From Nonomuraea cavernae (GTDB lineage: Bacteria > Actinomycetota > Actinomycetes > Streptosporangiales > Streptosporangiaceae): a stretch of DNA of 64,000 bases. The position numbers and the translations under genes are program-made. Shown in pieces: positions 16,515-25,004 of this stretch. Every line of letters starts with the position of its first letter. Position 1 is the first letter of the stretch. The notes beneath the pieces were generated by a model, which made no database searches, had not been told where the DNA came from, and saw only the letters and a program-made list of their open reading frames with translations. The DNA lies in NCBI RefSeq assembly GCF_014646355.1, contig NZ_BMNH01000003.1, positions 310,001 to 374,000 of the forward strand, in the 5' to 3' direction.

Positions 16515-17750
16515 TCAGGCTGCTCCGGGGATCCGCCGCTCAGCGGCCACGCCTGGTGGCCGGGTGCCGCCTGGGGCGGGTGTGGGGCCGATTCGCCGCT
16601 CGTCGGCCGAGGCGCGCAGCCGGGGCCAGGCGTGGACGAGGGCGGCGCAGGCCGGGACTACCCCGTCGCCGGCGATGGCCACGAGTTTGCCCGCAGCGGT
16701 CTGTCTGGGCTCGACCCGGACGCTCTGCCGTACGAGCAGGCCCGCGTCGGTGAGGCGAGCGAGCACGCCGTGCTCGTCGCCCGCCACCGCCTCGCCGTCG
16801 AGCAGCCGGAGCAACAGCACCGGCGTCTCCTCCCGCTGGCGCGGCGTCAGCGACGCGTAGACCTCCTCGGCGACCTCGCCGAGCGAGCGCGGCCCCGCCA
16901 GCCCGCCGGGAGGCCTCAGCCCCGCGGCGCAGCCCTGCGGCTCGGGACCGCCCGGCGACCCGCTGGTGGCCGGTGGTTCGGGGGTGTCCGGCAGCTCGGC
17001 GCACAGCGGCAGCTCGGCGCACAGCGGCAGGTCGGTGGCGGTGGGGCGGGCGGTGGCGTCCTTGGACAGAGCCCGGCCGACCAGCTCGCGCAAGCGGCCG
17101 GGGAGCTCGTCCAGCTCGGGGTCCACGGCGAGCAGCCGGTGCATCACGCCGCCCGGACTGTCGCCGTGGAACGGGTCGCGGCCGGTCGCGGCGAAGAGCA
17201 GCACGGCGCCCCAGGCGAACACGTCGGCCGCCGGCCCCGCCCGCCGCCCGGTGACGACCTCGGGCGCCAGGTAGGTGCGGGTGCCGAGCGAGCCGGGGGC
17301 CGCCACGCCGAGGTCGATCAGAGTGGGCCCGCCGGGGGAGAGCAGCACGTTCTCGGGCCGCAGGTCGCGGTGGGCGATGCCGACCGCGTGCAGGGTGCGC
17401 AGCGCCGTGGCGAGCGCGCCGGCCAGCGCGTCCAGCTCCGTGCCCGTGTAGGGGCCGTGGACGGCGACCGCCTGCCGCAGGTCGGGCCCCTCGGCGAACT
17501 CGCTGACGATGTAGGGGACCGACCGGTCGACCCCGACCGCGACCACCCTGGCCAGGTGGTGCGGCGCCACCCGCCAGACGGCCTCGCCCAGCTGCTCGGT
17601 GACCTCGCCCCGGGGCACCTTGACCGCGAAACGGCGGCCCTCTCCGTCGTAGGCGTCGTAGACCACGCCCCGGACGCCCGCGCCGAGCCGTCCCGCCAGC
17701 CAGTAGCCGGCGAGGCTCTCCGGGTCACCAGGCACCAAGCGCATCGTCAC
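16515..17750 (-). CDS. Soluble Ser/Thr protein kinase with a C-terminal winged-helix-like region
   Basis: Residues ~15-255 form a Hanks-type kinase: glycine loop GRLGAGVRGVVY, lysine in FAVKVP, catalytic HRDLRPENVLL, DLG in place of DFG, and APEVVTG. No transmembrane helix or PASTA domain follows. The C-terminal ~120 residues (VYASLTPRQREETPVLLLRLL, then LARLTDAGLLV) resemble the winged helix found after nSTAND1 ATPase modules, but no NTPase core is present. A perfect 18-bp tandem duplication at about 16991-17030 encodes LPLCAE twice in the linker. Substrates are unknown. Confidence 0.8.
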   Translation of the reverse strand: MTMRLVPGDPESLAGYWLAGRLGAGVRGVVYDAYDGEGRRFAVKVPRGEVTEQLGEAVWRVAPHHLARVVAVGVDRSVPYIVSEFAEGPDLRQAVAVHGPYTGTELDALAGALATALRTLHAVGIAHRDLRPENVLLSPGGPTLIDLGVAAPGSLGTRTYLAPEVVTGRRAGPAADVFAWGAVLLFAATGRDPFHGDSPGGVMHRLLAVDPELDELPGRLRELVGRALSKDATARPTATDLPLCAELPLCAELPDTPEPPATSGSPGGPEPQGCAAGLRPPGGLAGPRSLGEVAEEVYASLTPRQREETPVLLLRLLDGEAVAGDEHGVLARLTDAGLLVRQSVRVEPRQTAAGKLVAIAGDGVVPACAALVHAWPRLRASADERRIGPTPAPGGTRPPGVAAERRIPGAA

Positions 17751-17858
17751 TGACGCTTAGATGCGCGAAACCGGTGATTGGTTGACGCCCGCCATCGGGC
17801 GGAGGAAAGAACGTCACAGGCCCCCCGCGCGCCTCGGAGGACCCGTGCGTCATGATCA

Positions 17859-18413
17859 TTATGCCAGGCGTTCCGATCCTGGCAGCCATTCGGTCCGCAG
17901 CACCGACATGGTCACCGAGTCGTGCCACTCGCCGTCCCACAGCAGCGCGTCGCGGCGCACGCCCTCCTCGACGAACCCCACCTTCTTGTAGACGTGCCTG
18001 GCCCGGTCGTTGAAGGCGTGCACGTCGAGGCTGATCCGGTGCAGCGCCGTCGTCGCGAAGGCGTGCCCGAGCACCAGCGTGATGGCCTCGGTGCCGTAGC
18101 CCTTGCCGAAGACCCGCGAGCCCAGCAGCGCGATCCGCAGATTGCAGGCGAGGTTGGCGGGGTCGAGCTCGTTGAGCACGATCTCGCCCACGTACGCGTC
18201 TCCGGCCGTGATCGCCAGGTCGAGGCGTTCGGGACGCCCGCCCCTCGTCAGGTACCACTGGCGTGCGGTGTCCCGGTCGAACTCCGCGTGCGAGCCGGTC
18301 AGCCGCCGCACCTCGGGGTCGGTGACCAGCTCGTACAGGCCCTCGGCGTGCTCGGGGCCGACCGGGACGAGCGTCACGCGCTCGCCCGCGAGAGTGGGTT
18401 TCTCAGCGAACAT
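17859..18413 (-). CDS. GNAT N-acetyltransferase, RimJ/RimL type
   Basis: A 184-residue acetyltransferase with LAGERVTLVPVGPEHAEGLYEL at the start, the acetyl-CoA loop region LLGSRVFGKGYGTEAITLVLG and LDVHAFNDRARHVYKKVGFVEEG at the end, as in the RimJ/RimL branch that acetylates protein N-termini or small amines. Its ATG at 18413 follows an AGGAGGG site. The shikimate-kinase-like gene begins upstream on the same strand 12 bases away, suggesting one transcript. Confidence 0.85.
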   Translation of the reverse strand: MFAEKPTLAGERVTLVPVGPEHAEGLYELVTDPEVRRLTGSHAEFDRDTARQWYLTRGGRPERLDLAITAGDAYVGEIVLNELDPANLACNLRIALLGSRVFGKGYGTEAITLVLGHAFATTALHRISLDVHAFNDRARHVYKKVGFVEEGVRRDALLWDGEWHDSVTMSVLRTEWLPGSERLA

Positions 18414-18425
18414 CCCTCCTGGCTA

Positions 18426-18935
18426 TCAGCCGTGATCAGCCGCGGGCAATCCCATTTCGGCCAACACCGCCGCCGCGATCTCCTCGGGCGTCGTCACGCT
18501 CACGTCGAAGGTCAGGTCGGCCACCTCGCGGAAGTACGGCTCGCGCCGGGCCCGTACGGACTCCGGCGGGAAGGCGGGCCGGTGGTCGCCGGTGCGCATC
18601 CGCTCGGTCAGCACCGCGTCGGGGGCGTCCAGCCACACCACCAGGGTGCCGCGCAGGGCGTCGCGGACCCGAGGGTCCTCGACGGAGCTCGCCGCGGCGG
18701 TGATCACCTTCGGCTCGCCGCGCAGCTCCGCCAGCACATGCTCGGCCTCGCGCTCGTGCAGTCCCGCCACGCCGTGGCCGGCCGCGATCTGCGCCGCGGT
18801 GGCGCCGTACCGGGCCCGGAGGAAGGGATCGCTGTCGCTCAGCGGCCGGCCGAGGGCGTCGCTGATCAGGCGCCCCACCGTCGACTTGCCTGAGCCCATC
18901 AACCCGACCAGCACTACTGGTTTGTTTTTTGCCAT
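18426..18935 (-). CDS. Shikimate kinase-like P-loop kinase with altered substrate site
   Basis: A 169-residue kinase of shikimate kinase size. Present: Walker A GLMGSGKST (11-19), the DxD of LSDSDPF (34-36), the lid HRPAF and RREPYFREVAD. Missing: the shikimate-binding GGG motif, which reads TAAAS (79-83), and the substrate arginine, where His60 stands in the GVAGLHEREAE helix. It is therefore unlikely to be AroK; a related small-molecule kinase is more plausible. ATG 18935 is chosen; a longer frame overlaps the divergent gene and is rejected. Confidence 0.65.
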   Translation of the reverse strand: MAKNKPVVLVGLMGSGKSTVGRLISDALGRPLSDSDPFLRARYGATAAQIAAGHGVAGLHEREAEHVLAELRGEPKVITAAASSVEDPRVRDALRGTLVVWLDAPDAVLTERMRTGDHRPAFPPESVRARREPYFREVADLTFDVSVTTPEEIAAAVLAEMGLPAADHG

Positions 18936-18969
18936 GAGGAAAGAGGTTCCTTCTGTCAAGGAGGTAATC

Positions 18970-19251
18970 ATGACCATCGCCGGAAGCATCATCCTCATCA
19001 TGCTTGGCGCGATCCTCACCTGGGCCGTGGAGTTCGATCTCGCGGGTCTCGACATCAACGTCGTCGGGGTCATTCTGATGATCGGCGGTCTGGCCGGACT
19101 GCTGTTCGGCCTGTATCGGATCAGCGTCACCCGCAGAGCCGTCGGCCCCATCGACGAGCCTGTCGTCCGCCACGAGCTCGTCGACGAGCCCGAGACGCGG
19201 CGCACCACGGTGTACGAGGAGCGCCGCCGCTACGACGAACCGCCGCTGTAG
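18970..19251 (+). CDS. DUF6458-type small membrane protein
   Basis: A 93-residue protein with two N-terminal helices (SIILIMLGAILTWAVEF and VVGVILMIGGLAGLLFGLY) and a charged C-terminal tail rich in Arg and Glu (RRTTVYEERRRYDEPPL). This layout matches DUF6458 proteins of actinobacteria, whose function is unknown. CAAGGAGGTAATCATG is a near-perfect ribosome site. It precedes a ChaB-type gene by 13 bases and probably shares its transcript. Confidence 0.75.
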   Translation: MTIAGSIILIMLGAILTWAVEFDLAGLDINVVGVILMIGGLAGLLFGLYRISVTRRAVGPIDEPVVRHELVDEPETRRTTVYEERRRYDEPPL

Positions 19252-19264
19252 GAGGTACAGCGTC

Positions 19265-19651
19265 ATGCCAGCCCGCGAGGAACTGCCGTCGACCATCCGT
19301 CGTTCGCCGAAGAAGGCGCAGGACACCTGGATGAAGGCGCACGACTCCGCCGTCGAGACGTACGGCGAGGGCCGCCGCGCCCACATGACGGCCTTCTCCG
19401 CCCTGAAGCACACCTTCGAGAAGGTGGGTGACCACTGGGAGCCGAAGGCGCGCAAGGGCCCGTCCGACCAGGGCGCCCTCGACCGTTCCGGCAGGACGGC
19501 CGAGGGCGTCGACGCCAACGCCAACAAGGAGCACCTGAGGCAGGTGGCCAGCAGGCTCGACATCCCCGGCCGGTCGAAGATGACCAAGCCGGAGCTGGTC
19601 GAGGCGATCAAGAAGGCCAACCGGCGGGCCGGGGTCAAGGCCCGCGGCTGA
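19265..19651 (+). CDS. ChaB-family protein with a Rho-N/SAP-like C-terminal motif
   Basis: A 128-residue basic protein. The N-terminal half is ChaB-like (LPSTIRRSPKKAQDTWMKAHDSAV, then GEGRRAHMTAFSALKHTFEKVGDHW). The C-terminal 40 residues (KEHLRQVASRLDIPGRSKMTKPELVEAIKKANRR) form a Rho-N or SAP-like helical nucleic-acid-binding motif. ChaB was named for cation transport regulation, but its role is poorly known. GGAGG overlaps the stop of the preceding gene, so translation of the two is coupled. Confidence 0.8.
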   Translation: MPAREELPSTIRRSPKKAQDTWMKAHDSAVETYGEGRRAHMTAFSALKHTFEKVGDHWEPKARKGPSDQGALDRSGRTAEGVDANANKEHLRQVASRLDIPGRSKMTKPELVEAIKKANRRAGVKARG

Positions 19652-19690
19652 CCCGGCCCGTGCACGGTCACTCCGCTCACGACCGCTCGT

Positions 19691-21517
19691 TCACAACAAC
19701 CGCTTGACCGCCTCGGCAATCGCGTGGCGGTCAATGCGGGCGTTCGCCAGCTGTTGCCCGGGGGTCGCGGATCCGGGCAGGTCCCGAACGGCCAGCTTCA
19801 CCACCCTCGGCCCGAGCTCGCTGACGGCGTCGAGCACCGCGTCCCCGAGCCCGCCTTCGGGCCGGTGGTCCTCCACCGTGATGAGGTTGCCCGTGGTGGT
19901 CGCGGCCTCCGCGAGGGCGGCGGCGTCGACGGGTTTGACCGAGTAGAGGTCTATCACGCCGATCGCGACACCCTGCGCGGCCAGCTCGTCGGCGGCAGCC
20001 AGGGCCTCGTGCACGGTCACTCCTGCCGTCACCACCGTGGCCCGATCGGCGGGGGATTGCCGCAGCACCCGGGAGCCGCCCACGGAGAAGTGCTCGCCCG
20101 GCGGGTAGATCACCGGCGTCTCGCCGCGGGTCGTCCTCAGGTAGGACACCCCGTCGAGGCCGGCCATCGCGGCCGTCAGAGCCGCCGCCTGGTTGGCGTC
20201 ACACGGATAGAGCACCGTGCTGCCGTGGACCGCGCGCATCATGGCCAGGTCCTCCAGCCCCATCTGGGACGGGCCGTCCTCGCCGATCGACACTCCGGCG
20301 TGCGAGCCGACCAGCCTGATCGACGCCCGGCTCACCGCGGCCATCCGGATGAAGTCGTGCGCCCGGGTCAGGAACGCCGCGAACGTCGCCGCGTACGGAA
20401 TCCAGCCCCGCACCTGCAGTCCGATCGCCGCGGCGACCAGTTGCTGCTCGGCGATGTACATCTCGAAGAACCGCTCGGGGAACGCGGTGGCGAACTCCTC
20501 GGTCTTGGTGGAGTCGGCCACCTCGCCGTCCAGCGCCACCACGTCGCCGCGGGCCGCGCCTACGGCGGCCAGCGCCTCGCCGTAGGCGGTCCGGGTCGCG
20601 ACCCGCTCGCCGACCGCGTACTCCGGCAGGCTGAGCGCGCCTGCCCCGAACCGGTACGGCTCCGCTCCCGGCTCGGGCCGGTGCACGTCGACGGTGAGGT
20701 CACGCGGGCCGCCCAGCTCGCCGATGGCCGTGACGGGGTCCTTCAGCGCCTTGCCGTGCGCGCCCTCGCGATTCTCGACCTCCAGGACGCCCTCGCCCTT
20801 GCGGGTCTTGGCCAGGATCACGGTCGGCCGCCTGCGCGTGTTGCGGGCGTCGCTCAGGGCGAAGTCGATCTGCCCAGGGTCGTGCCCGTCGATCTCGATC
20901 GTGTGCCAGCCGAACGCGCCGAACCTGCGGGCGTACGCGCCGGTGTCCCAGCCGTGCCGGGTCGGCCCCCGCTGTCCCAGCCGGTTGACGTCCACGATCA
21001 GGGTCAGGTTGGCCAGGCCCGCGTCGCCGGCGTGCTCGGCGGCCTCCCAGATCGACCCCTCGGCCAGCTCGCCGTCACCGCACAGCACCCACACCCGGTA
21101 CGGCAGCCGCTCCAGCCGCGCGGCCAGCGCGATGCCCACGCCGACCGGAAGGCCCTGCCCCAGTGATCCGGTCGCCACGTCCACCCAGGGCAGCCTCGGG
21201 GTCGGATGCCCCTCCAGCGGGCTGCCCTGCTTCCTGAAGGACAGCAGCTCCTCGTCGGTGATCGCGCCCGCCGCCTTGTACAGCGAGTAGAGCAGGGGGG
21301 AGGCGTGCCCCTTGGAGAAGATCAGGTGGTCGTTGGCGGGGTTCTCGGGCCGGGCGAAGTCGTAGTGGAGGTGGCAGGTGAACAGCACGGCCATCAGGTC
21401 GGCGGCCGACATGGACGAGGTCGGGTGCCCGGACTTGGCCGCCGCGGAGCTGCGTACGGAGTCCACGCGCAGCTGGGCGGCCAGGTCGGACAGATACTGA
21501 AGATCGCGTTCAGGCAT
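19691..21517 (-). CDS. tkt: Transketolase
   Basis: A 608-residue transketolase in one chain. The N-terminal domain carries FSKGHASPLLYSLYKAAG, TGSLGQGLPVGVG and the ThDP motif CGDGELAEGSIWEAAEHAGDAGLANLTLIVDVN. The middle domain has the catalytic glutamate in MYIAEQQLVAAAIGL, and the C-terminal domain ends with LITVEDHRPEGGLG. It moves two-carbon units between pentose-phosphate sugars. It lacks the extra ~60 residues of classical 670-residue enzymes, like many actinobacterial second copies. It is followed by no pathway partners here; neighbours are stress-type genes. Confidence 0.9.
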   Translation of the reverse strand: MPERDLQYLSDLAAQLRVDSVRSSAAAKSGHPTSSMSAADLMAVLFTCHLHYDFARPENPANDHLIFSKGHASPLLYSLYKAAGAITDEELLSFRKQGSPLEGHPTPRLPWVDVATGSLGQGLPVGVGIALAARLERLPYRVWVLCGDGELAEGSIWEAAEHAGDAGLANLTLIVDVNRLGQRGPTRHGWDTGAYARRFGAFGWHTIEIDGHDPGQIDFALSDARNTRRRPTVILAKTRKGEGVLEVENREGAHGKALKDPVTAIGELGGPRDLTVDVHRPEPGAEPYRFGAGALSLPEYAVGERVATRTAYGEALAAVGAARGDVVALDGEVADSTKTEEFATAFPERFFEMYIAEQQLVAAAIGLQVRGWIPYAATFAAFLTRAHDFIRMAAVSRASIRLVGSHAGVSIGEDGPSQMGLEDLAMMRAVHGSTVLYPCDANQAAALTAAMAGLDGVSYLRTTRGETPVIYPPGEHFSVGGSRVLRQSPADRATVVTAGVTVHEALAAADELAAQGVAIGVIDLYSVKPVDAAALAEAATTTGNLITVEDHRPEGGLGDAVLDAVSELGPRVVKLAVRDLPGSATPGQQLANARIDRHAIAEAVKRLL

Positions 21518-21537
21518 GAGGTCTCCTCCCGGGGACG

Positions 21538-22575
21538 TCAGCGGGCACGGCGAAGGGCGGCGAAAGCGCCCGCCAGCGCGCCGGCACCGAGAGCGAGGAG
21601 GACGGGGCGGCGGTGCTGGGAGAGCCAGAGCTGCGGGCTTCGGCCGTGGGAGCGGTGATCGAAGCTGCCATGGGCGCCGTAGTCGCGCGCCTCGTCGGCC
21701 GGTTCCCAGAGGTTGGCCACGTCGGTGGGCGTCTCCTCGGTCGTCTGCTGCGAGTCCACACCGGTGCGGGACAGGTAACGGTCCACCAGCGCCGGGGCGA
21801 CGCGCTGGGCGAGCAGGGTGGCGGCGGTGGTGATGCCGACCCAGTACTCCTTGCGCTCCGGATGCTCGGCGGCGTAGACGATGCCGTCGGCGGCCACCTC
21901 CGGCTGGTAGATGGGAGGCACCGGCTGCGGGTGCCGGCGCAGCTTGTTCAGCACCCAGTCGAACTGCGGGGTGTTGACCGCGGGCAGCTGGACCATGGTG
22001 ATGTGGATCCCGCTCCGCTCGGCCAGCAGCTCCGTGCGCACCGACTCGGTGAAGCCCTTGACCGCGTGCTTGGCCCCGCAGTAGGCCGACTGCAGGGGGA
22101 TGCCGCGCTGTGACAGGGCCGACCCGGTCTGCACGATCGTGCCCCTGCCGCGCGGGCGCATCAGGTCGAGGGCCACCCGGGTGCCCCAGACGTACCCGAG
22201 GTAGGTGACGGCGGTGGTCCGCTCGTACTCCTCAGGCGTGATGTCGGTGAACTTGGCGAAGACCGAGGAGAAGGCGACGTTGATCCACACGTCGATGGGG
22301 CCCATCTCGGCCTCGACCCGTTCGGCCGCCTTGCGCAGCTGCTGGTAGTCCGCGACGTCCGCCTCGTAGGCCTGGCCGCTCCCGCCCGCCACGCCCACGT
22401 CCACGGCCGCCGCGCCGAGCCCGGTCGTGCCCCGGGCGATCAGCGCGACCTTGGCGCCCTTCTCGCCGAGCAGGCGCACCACGGCCCGCCCGACACCGCC
22501 GCTCGCCCCGGTGACCACGACCACCTTGTCGCGGAGCCCGTCATCGCGTCGAAGATCTTCTTGCTGCGGTCGCAT
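21538..22575 (-). CDS. SDR-family oxidoreductase with a C-terminal membrane anchor
   Basis: A 345-residue short-chain dehydrogenase: cofactor loop VVVTGASGGVGRAVV, structural VNVAFSSV region in place of the usual NNAG, and active site Ser with YCGAKHAV. The enzyme core ends near residue 250; a C-terminal extension finishes with a hydrophobic stretch (RRPVLLALGAGALAGAFAALRR) that could anchor it to the membrane. Substrate unknown. The gene starts seven bases after the stop of a small membrane protein and precedes transketolase by 20 bases, forming a likely three-gene operon. Confidence 0.85.
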   Translation of the reverse strand: MRPQQEDLRRDDGLRDKVVVVTGASGGVGRAVVRLLGEKGAKVALIARGTTGLGAAAVDVGVAGGSGQAYEADVADYQQLRKAAERVEAEMGPIDVWINVAFSSVFAKFTDITPEEYERTTAVTYLGYVWGTRVALDLMRPRGRGTIVQTGSALSQRGIPLQSAYCGAKHAVKGFTESVRTELLAERSGIHITMVQLPAVNTPQFDWVLNKLRRHPQPVPPIYQPEVAADGIVYAAEHPERKEYWVGITTAATLLAQRVAPALVDRYLSRTGVDSQQTTEETPTDVANLWEPADEARDYGAHGSFDHRSHGRSPQLWLSQHRRPVLLALGAGALAGAFAALRRAR

Positions 22576-22582
22576 GCCTTTC

Positions 22583-22855
22583 TCAGCCTGCCTCTCCCAC
22601 GTTGCGGTCCCTCTGGCGTCGTACGGCGAGCACGATGTCGACGATCGTGATCACGGCCGCCAGGGCGGCGATCACGGTGAGCCCGTAGGCCTGGGAGATG
22701 ATGCCCAGCACGCCGAAGGCGAAGGCGAAGACGAGGATGAAGGACCCGACCCTGATGTGCACGACGTCGCGTGGCGTCGCGGGAACCATCGGTTTGCCGG
22801 ATTCCGACCGCCCTTCCCATTGGTCACGGCGTTCCCATTCGCTTTTCTCAGACAT
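22583..22855 (-). CDS. Small two-helix membrane protein of unknown function
   Basis: A 90-residue protein with a hydrophilic N-terminal 40 residues and two hydrophobic helices (VGSFILVFAFAFGVLGII and LTVIAALAAVITIVDIVLAV), ending in a charged tail. I cannot name its family. ATG 22855 is chosen because a longer frame would run through the divergent BON gene. It leads the operon with the SDR and transketolase genes. Confidence 0.6.
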   Translation of the reverse strand: MSEKSEWERRDQWEGRSESGKPMVPATPRDVVHIRVGSFILVFAFAFGVLGIISQAYGLTVIAALAAVITIVDIVLAVRRQRDRNVGEAG

Positions 22856-22988
22856 GGCGCACACCTGCCCGGACCGTTTGCCGTCTAACGTCCTGGGTAG
22901 CCGGGGCAATGTGCCTGAGAGCTGGGCATCTTCCGCGCCGTTTGACCCGTTCCTCCATGGGCATGCGGCGACTGGAAAGGGGAGTGCG

Positions 22989-23237
22989 ATGGAAGCACCG
23001 CAGTACGTCGCGGCCCGGGTCCAGCAGGCGCTGGCCGAGGACACGCGTACCCACGAGCTCGGCATCCACGTCGACGTCAGGGGCGACCAGATGTTCCTGC
23101 GCGGCAAGGTGAGCGGTGCCGAGCAACGCGAACGGCTGGGGGCGGTGGCCCACGAGGCGGCGCCCGGCCTGAGGATGCACAACGAAATCAAGATCGTCGA
23201 CTATGGCGAGCCGGGAGAGGATGAGCATCTTGACTGA
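22989..23237 (+). CDS. BON-domain protein
   Basis: An 82-residue protein that is essentially one BON domain: VAARVQQALAEDTRTHELGIHVDVRGDQMFLRGKVSGAEQRE, with the usual alpha-beta-beta order and the conserved glycine of FLRGKV. BON domains bind lipids or proteins and occur in stress proteins. It has no signal peptide. AAAGGGGAG precedes the ATG. Its end overlaps the phosphoesterase start by 17 bases, so the two are coupled. Confidence 0.8.
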   Translation: MEAPQYVAARVQQALAEDTRTHELGIHVDVRGDQMFLRGKVSGAEQRERLGAVAHEAAPGLRMHNEIKIVDYGEPGEDEHLD

Positions 23238-23952
23238 TCTGCGCATCGCGGCCGCGGGCGACCTCCATCTGGGCGAAGACGCCCGGGGCAGCTACCGGGA
23301 ACGACTCAAGGGCATCGAGGAGCGCGCCGACGTGCTGATGCTCGCGGGTGACCTGACCCGGCACGGCACCCTGGAGGAGGGCAGGGTCGTGGCCGACGAG
23401 TTGCGCGACCTGCCGGTGCCCGCCGTCACCGTGCTCGGCAACCACGACTACCACTCCGACCTGCAGCACGAGATCGCCGCCGTGCTCCGTGACGCCGGCG
23501 TCATCGTGCTCGACGACGACGGCGTCGTGATCCAGTGCGGCGACTCCAAGCTGGGCGTGGTCGGCGGCAAGGGCTTCGGCGGCGGATTCGCCGGCAAGTG
23601 CGCGAGCGAGTTCGGCGAGCGTGAGATCAAGGACTTCGTCGGTCACACCCGGCAGATCGCCGACGCCTGGCGCGTGGCGCTCAAGGAGATGCAGGTGGAC
23701 CGGCGCGTGGTGCTGTCGCACTACTCCCCCGTCAAGGAGACGCTCGAAGGGGAGCCGCTGGAGATCTATCCCTTCCTCGGCAGCTACCTGCTGGCCGAGG
23801 CGGTCGACACCGCGGGCGCGGAGCTGATCCTGCACGGACACGCCCACAAGGGCAGTGAGAAGGGGCTCACCCCCGGCGGCATCCGGGTGCGCAACGTCGC
23901 GCTGCCCGTGCTCGGGCGGGCCTACGCCGTCTACTGCCTCAACGGCGGTTAG
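23221..23952 (+). CDS. Calcineurin-like metallophosphoesterase
   Basis: A 243-residue phosphoesterase with all core motifs: AAGDLHLG, LAGDLTRHG, LGNHDYH, the histidine in VVLSHYSP and HGHAHKG, the dinuclear metal site. It hydrolyses phosphomonoesters or diesters; the target is unknown. ATG 23221 is preferred, with GGGAGAGG just upstream, over an ATG six codons earlier. It overlaps the BON gene end and probably acts with it. Confidence 0.86.
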   Translation: MSILTDLRIAAAGDLHLGEDARGSYRERLKGIEERADVLMLAGDLTRHGTLEEGRVVADELRDLPVPAVTVLGNHDYHSDLQHEIAAVLRDAGVIVLDDDGVVIQCGDSKLGVVGGKGFGGGFAGKCASEFGEREIKDFVGHTRQIADAWRVALKEMQVDRRVVLSHYSPVKETLEGEPLEIYPFLGSYLLAEAVDTAGAELILHGHAHKGSEKGLTPGGIRVRNVALPVLGRAYAVYCLNGG

Positions 23953-24190
23953 TCCCTTACGCGAGGCCGGTCGGTCCGGCCGGAGCCGGGCCGGCTGCTC
24001 GCGGATGCGAGCCGCCGGCCCGGCTCATAGCGGCCATCCAATAGCGGCCATCGAACGGAAATCGGAAGATCAGGCCCCGCGGCATAAATACCGGGGACCT
24101 AAGACGTGACATGTCGGAAAATCCGGTGAGGCCACTGGACCGGAAGGGTGTCCCGGCCCAGTGGGGAGGCGGTGAGGGCGCCCTGCGCCC
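23953..24190. other. Intergenic region
   Basis: GC-rich spacer between the phosphoesterase and the convergent GPGG gene. CCGGCCGGAGCCGGGCC-type inverted repeats around 23975-24025 could end transcription, but no U-tract follows. I see no gene here. Confidence 0.5.
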
Positions 24191-24340
24191 CTAGACATTG
24201 AAGATGCTGACACCGCCGGGACCGACCAGGAAACCGATGACGATGAGGACGATTCCCCAGAGCAGATCGCGCCGGGCCAGAATCACGTAGATGCCGGAGA
24301 TGACGAGGATGACAGCGATGATCCATAGCAGAGTAGCCAT
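24191..24340 (-). CDS. GPGG-motif small membrane protein
   Basis: A 49-residue protein, mostly hydrophobic: two helices (LLWIIAVILVISGIYVIL and LLWGIVLIVIGFLVG) joined by ARRD and ending in GPGGVSIFNV. The closing GPGG motif is the hallmark of a small actinobacterial membrane protein family of unknown role. ATG 24340 to TAG 24191. No strong Shine-Dalgarno was found. It is easily missed because of its size. Confidence 0.8.
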   Translation of the reverse strand: MATLLWIIAVILVISGIYVILARRDLLWGIVLIVIGFLVGPGGVSIFNV

Positions 24341-24424
24341 GAGCCCGCTTCTGCCCTGAGCGCCGGACCTTTAACATTCTTTTCGATTTGGTCGTTTCTT
24401 CGCAGATGTCACCGGGGGATGGGG

Positions 24425-24910
24425 TTACCCGGCCGAGCGCATGAGCTTGGCGTAGGCCAGTTGCAGCCAGTCGGAGGCGGCCACCGCGGTCATGGTGACT
24501 CCGGCCAGGCGGGTGAACCGCGGCGCGAAGACCAGCCCGGCGGCGTAGGCCGTGGCCGTCCACTGGGCCAGGCAGAACGGACAGGCGAGCAGCTCGCCCA
24601 TCGCGTTGCGCGGCTCCTCCTTCAGCTCCGACGGCCCGCTGACGCCCTCGTACGTGGTGAACGGCGCGCGCAGCGGGCTGGTGACCGGGTCCTTGGCGAT
24701 CAGCCGTGACACCTTGTGCGTGCAGGCCGCCATCAACGCCAGGTCCATCGGCCCGACGCGCTCGGGCGCCCGCCGGCCGGTCAGCGCGGCGACGGCGATG
24801 CCCGTGGCGACCGCGCCGCCGTACACGGTGAGGATGCGGAGGTAGGACTTGAGCGGGCGATCGTGCTCGCCCGAGTACTCCTGTTCGGTCTTCTCGAGGA
24901 AGTCATTCAT
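24425..24910 (-). CDS. DUF1360 domain membrane protein
   Basis: A 161-residue protein with DUF1360 features: THKVSRLIAKDPVTSPLRAPFTTYE and LACPFCLAQWTATAYAAGL. The paired cysteines of CPFC are conserved in the family. Two or three hydrophobic segments predict membrane location; the function is unknown. ATG 24910 is preferred; a GTG six bases upstream is possible. It lies divergent from the nucleotidyltransferase gene. Confidence 0.78.
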   Translation of the reverse strand: MNDFLEKTEQEYSGEHDRPLKSYLRILTVYGGAVATGIAVAALTGRRAPERVGPMDLALMAACTHKVSRLIAKDPVTSPLRAPFTTYEGVSGPSELKEEPRNAMGELLACPFCLAQWTATAYAAGLVFAPRFTRLAGVTMTAVAASDWLQLAYAKLMRSAG

Positions 24911-25004
24911 GGGCACGCGCTACCCCTGTGCCGGGCGGCTACTCCGGCCCCGACAGACGCGGCCGAAGACGTCTATCCGGCGATCGTAGGGGTAGCCCGC
25001 TCAC

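Noticed and set aside
18426..18935. Calling the gene aroK
   Set aside because: The shikimate-binding GGG motif and arginine are missing, so the pathway assignment is not supported.
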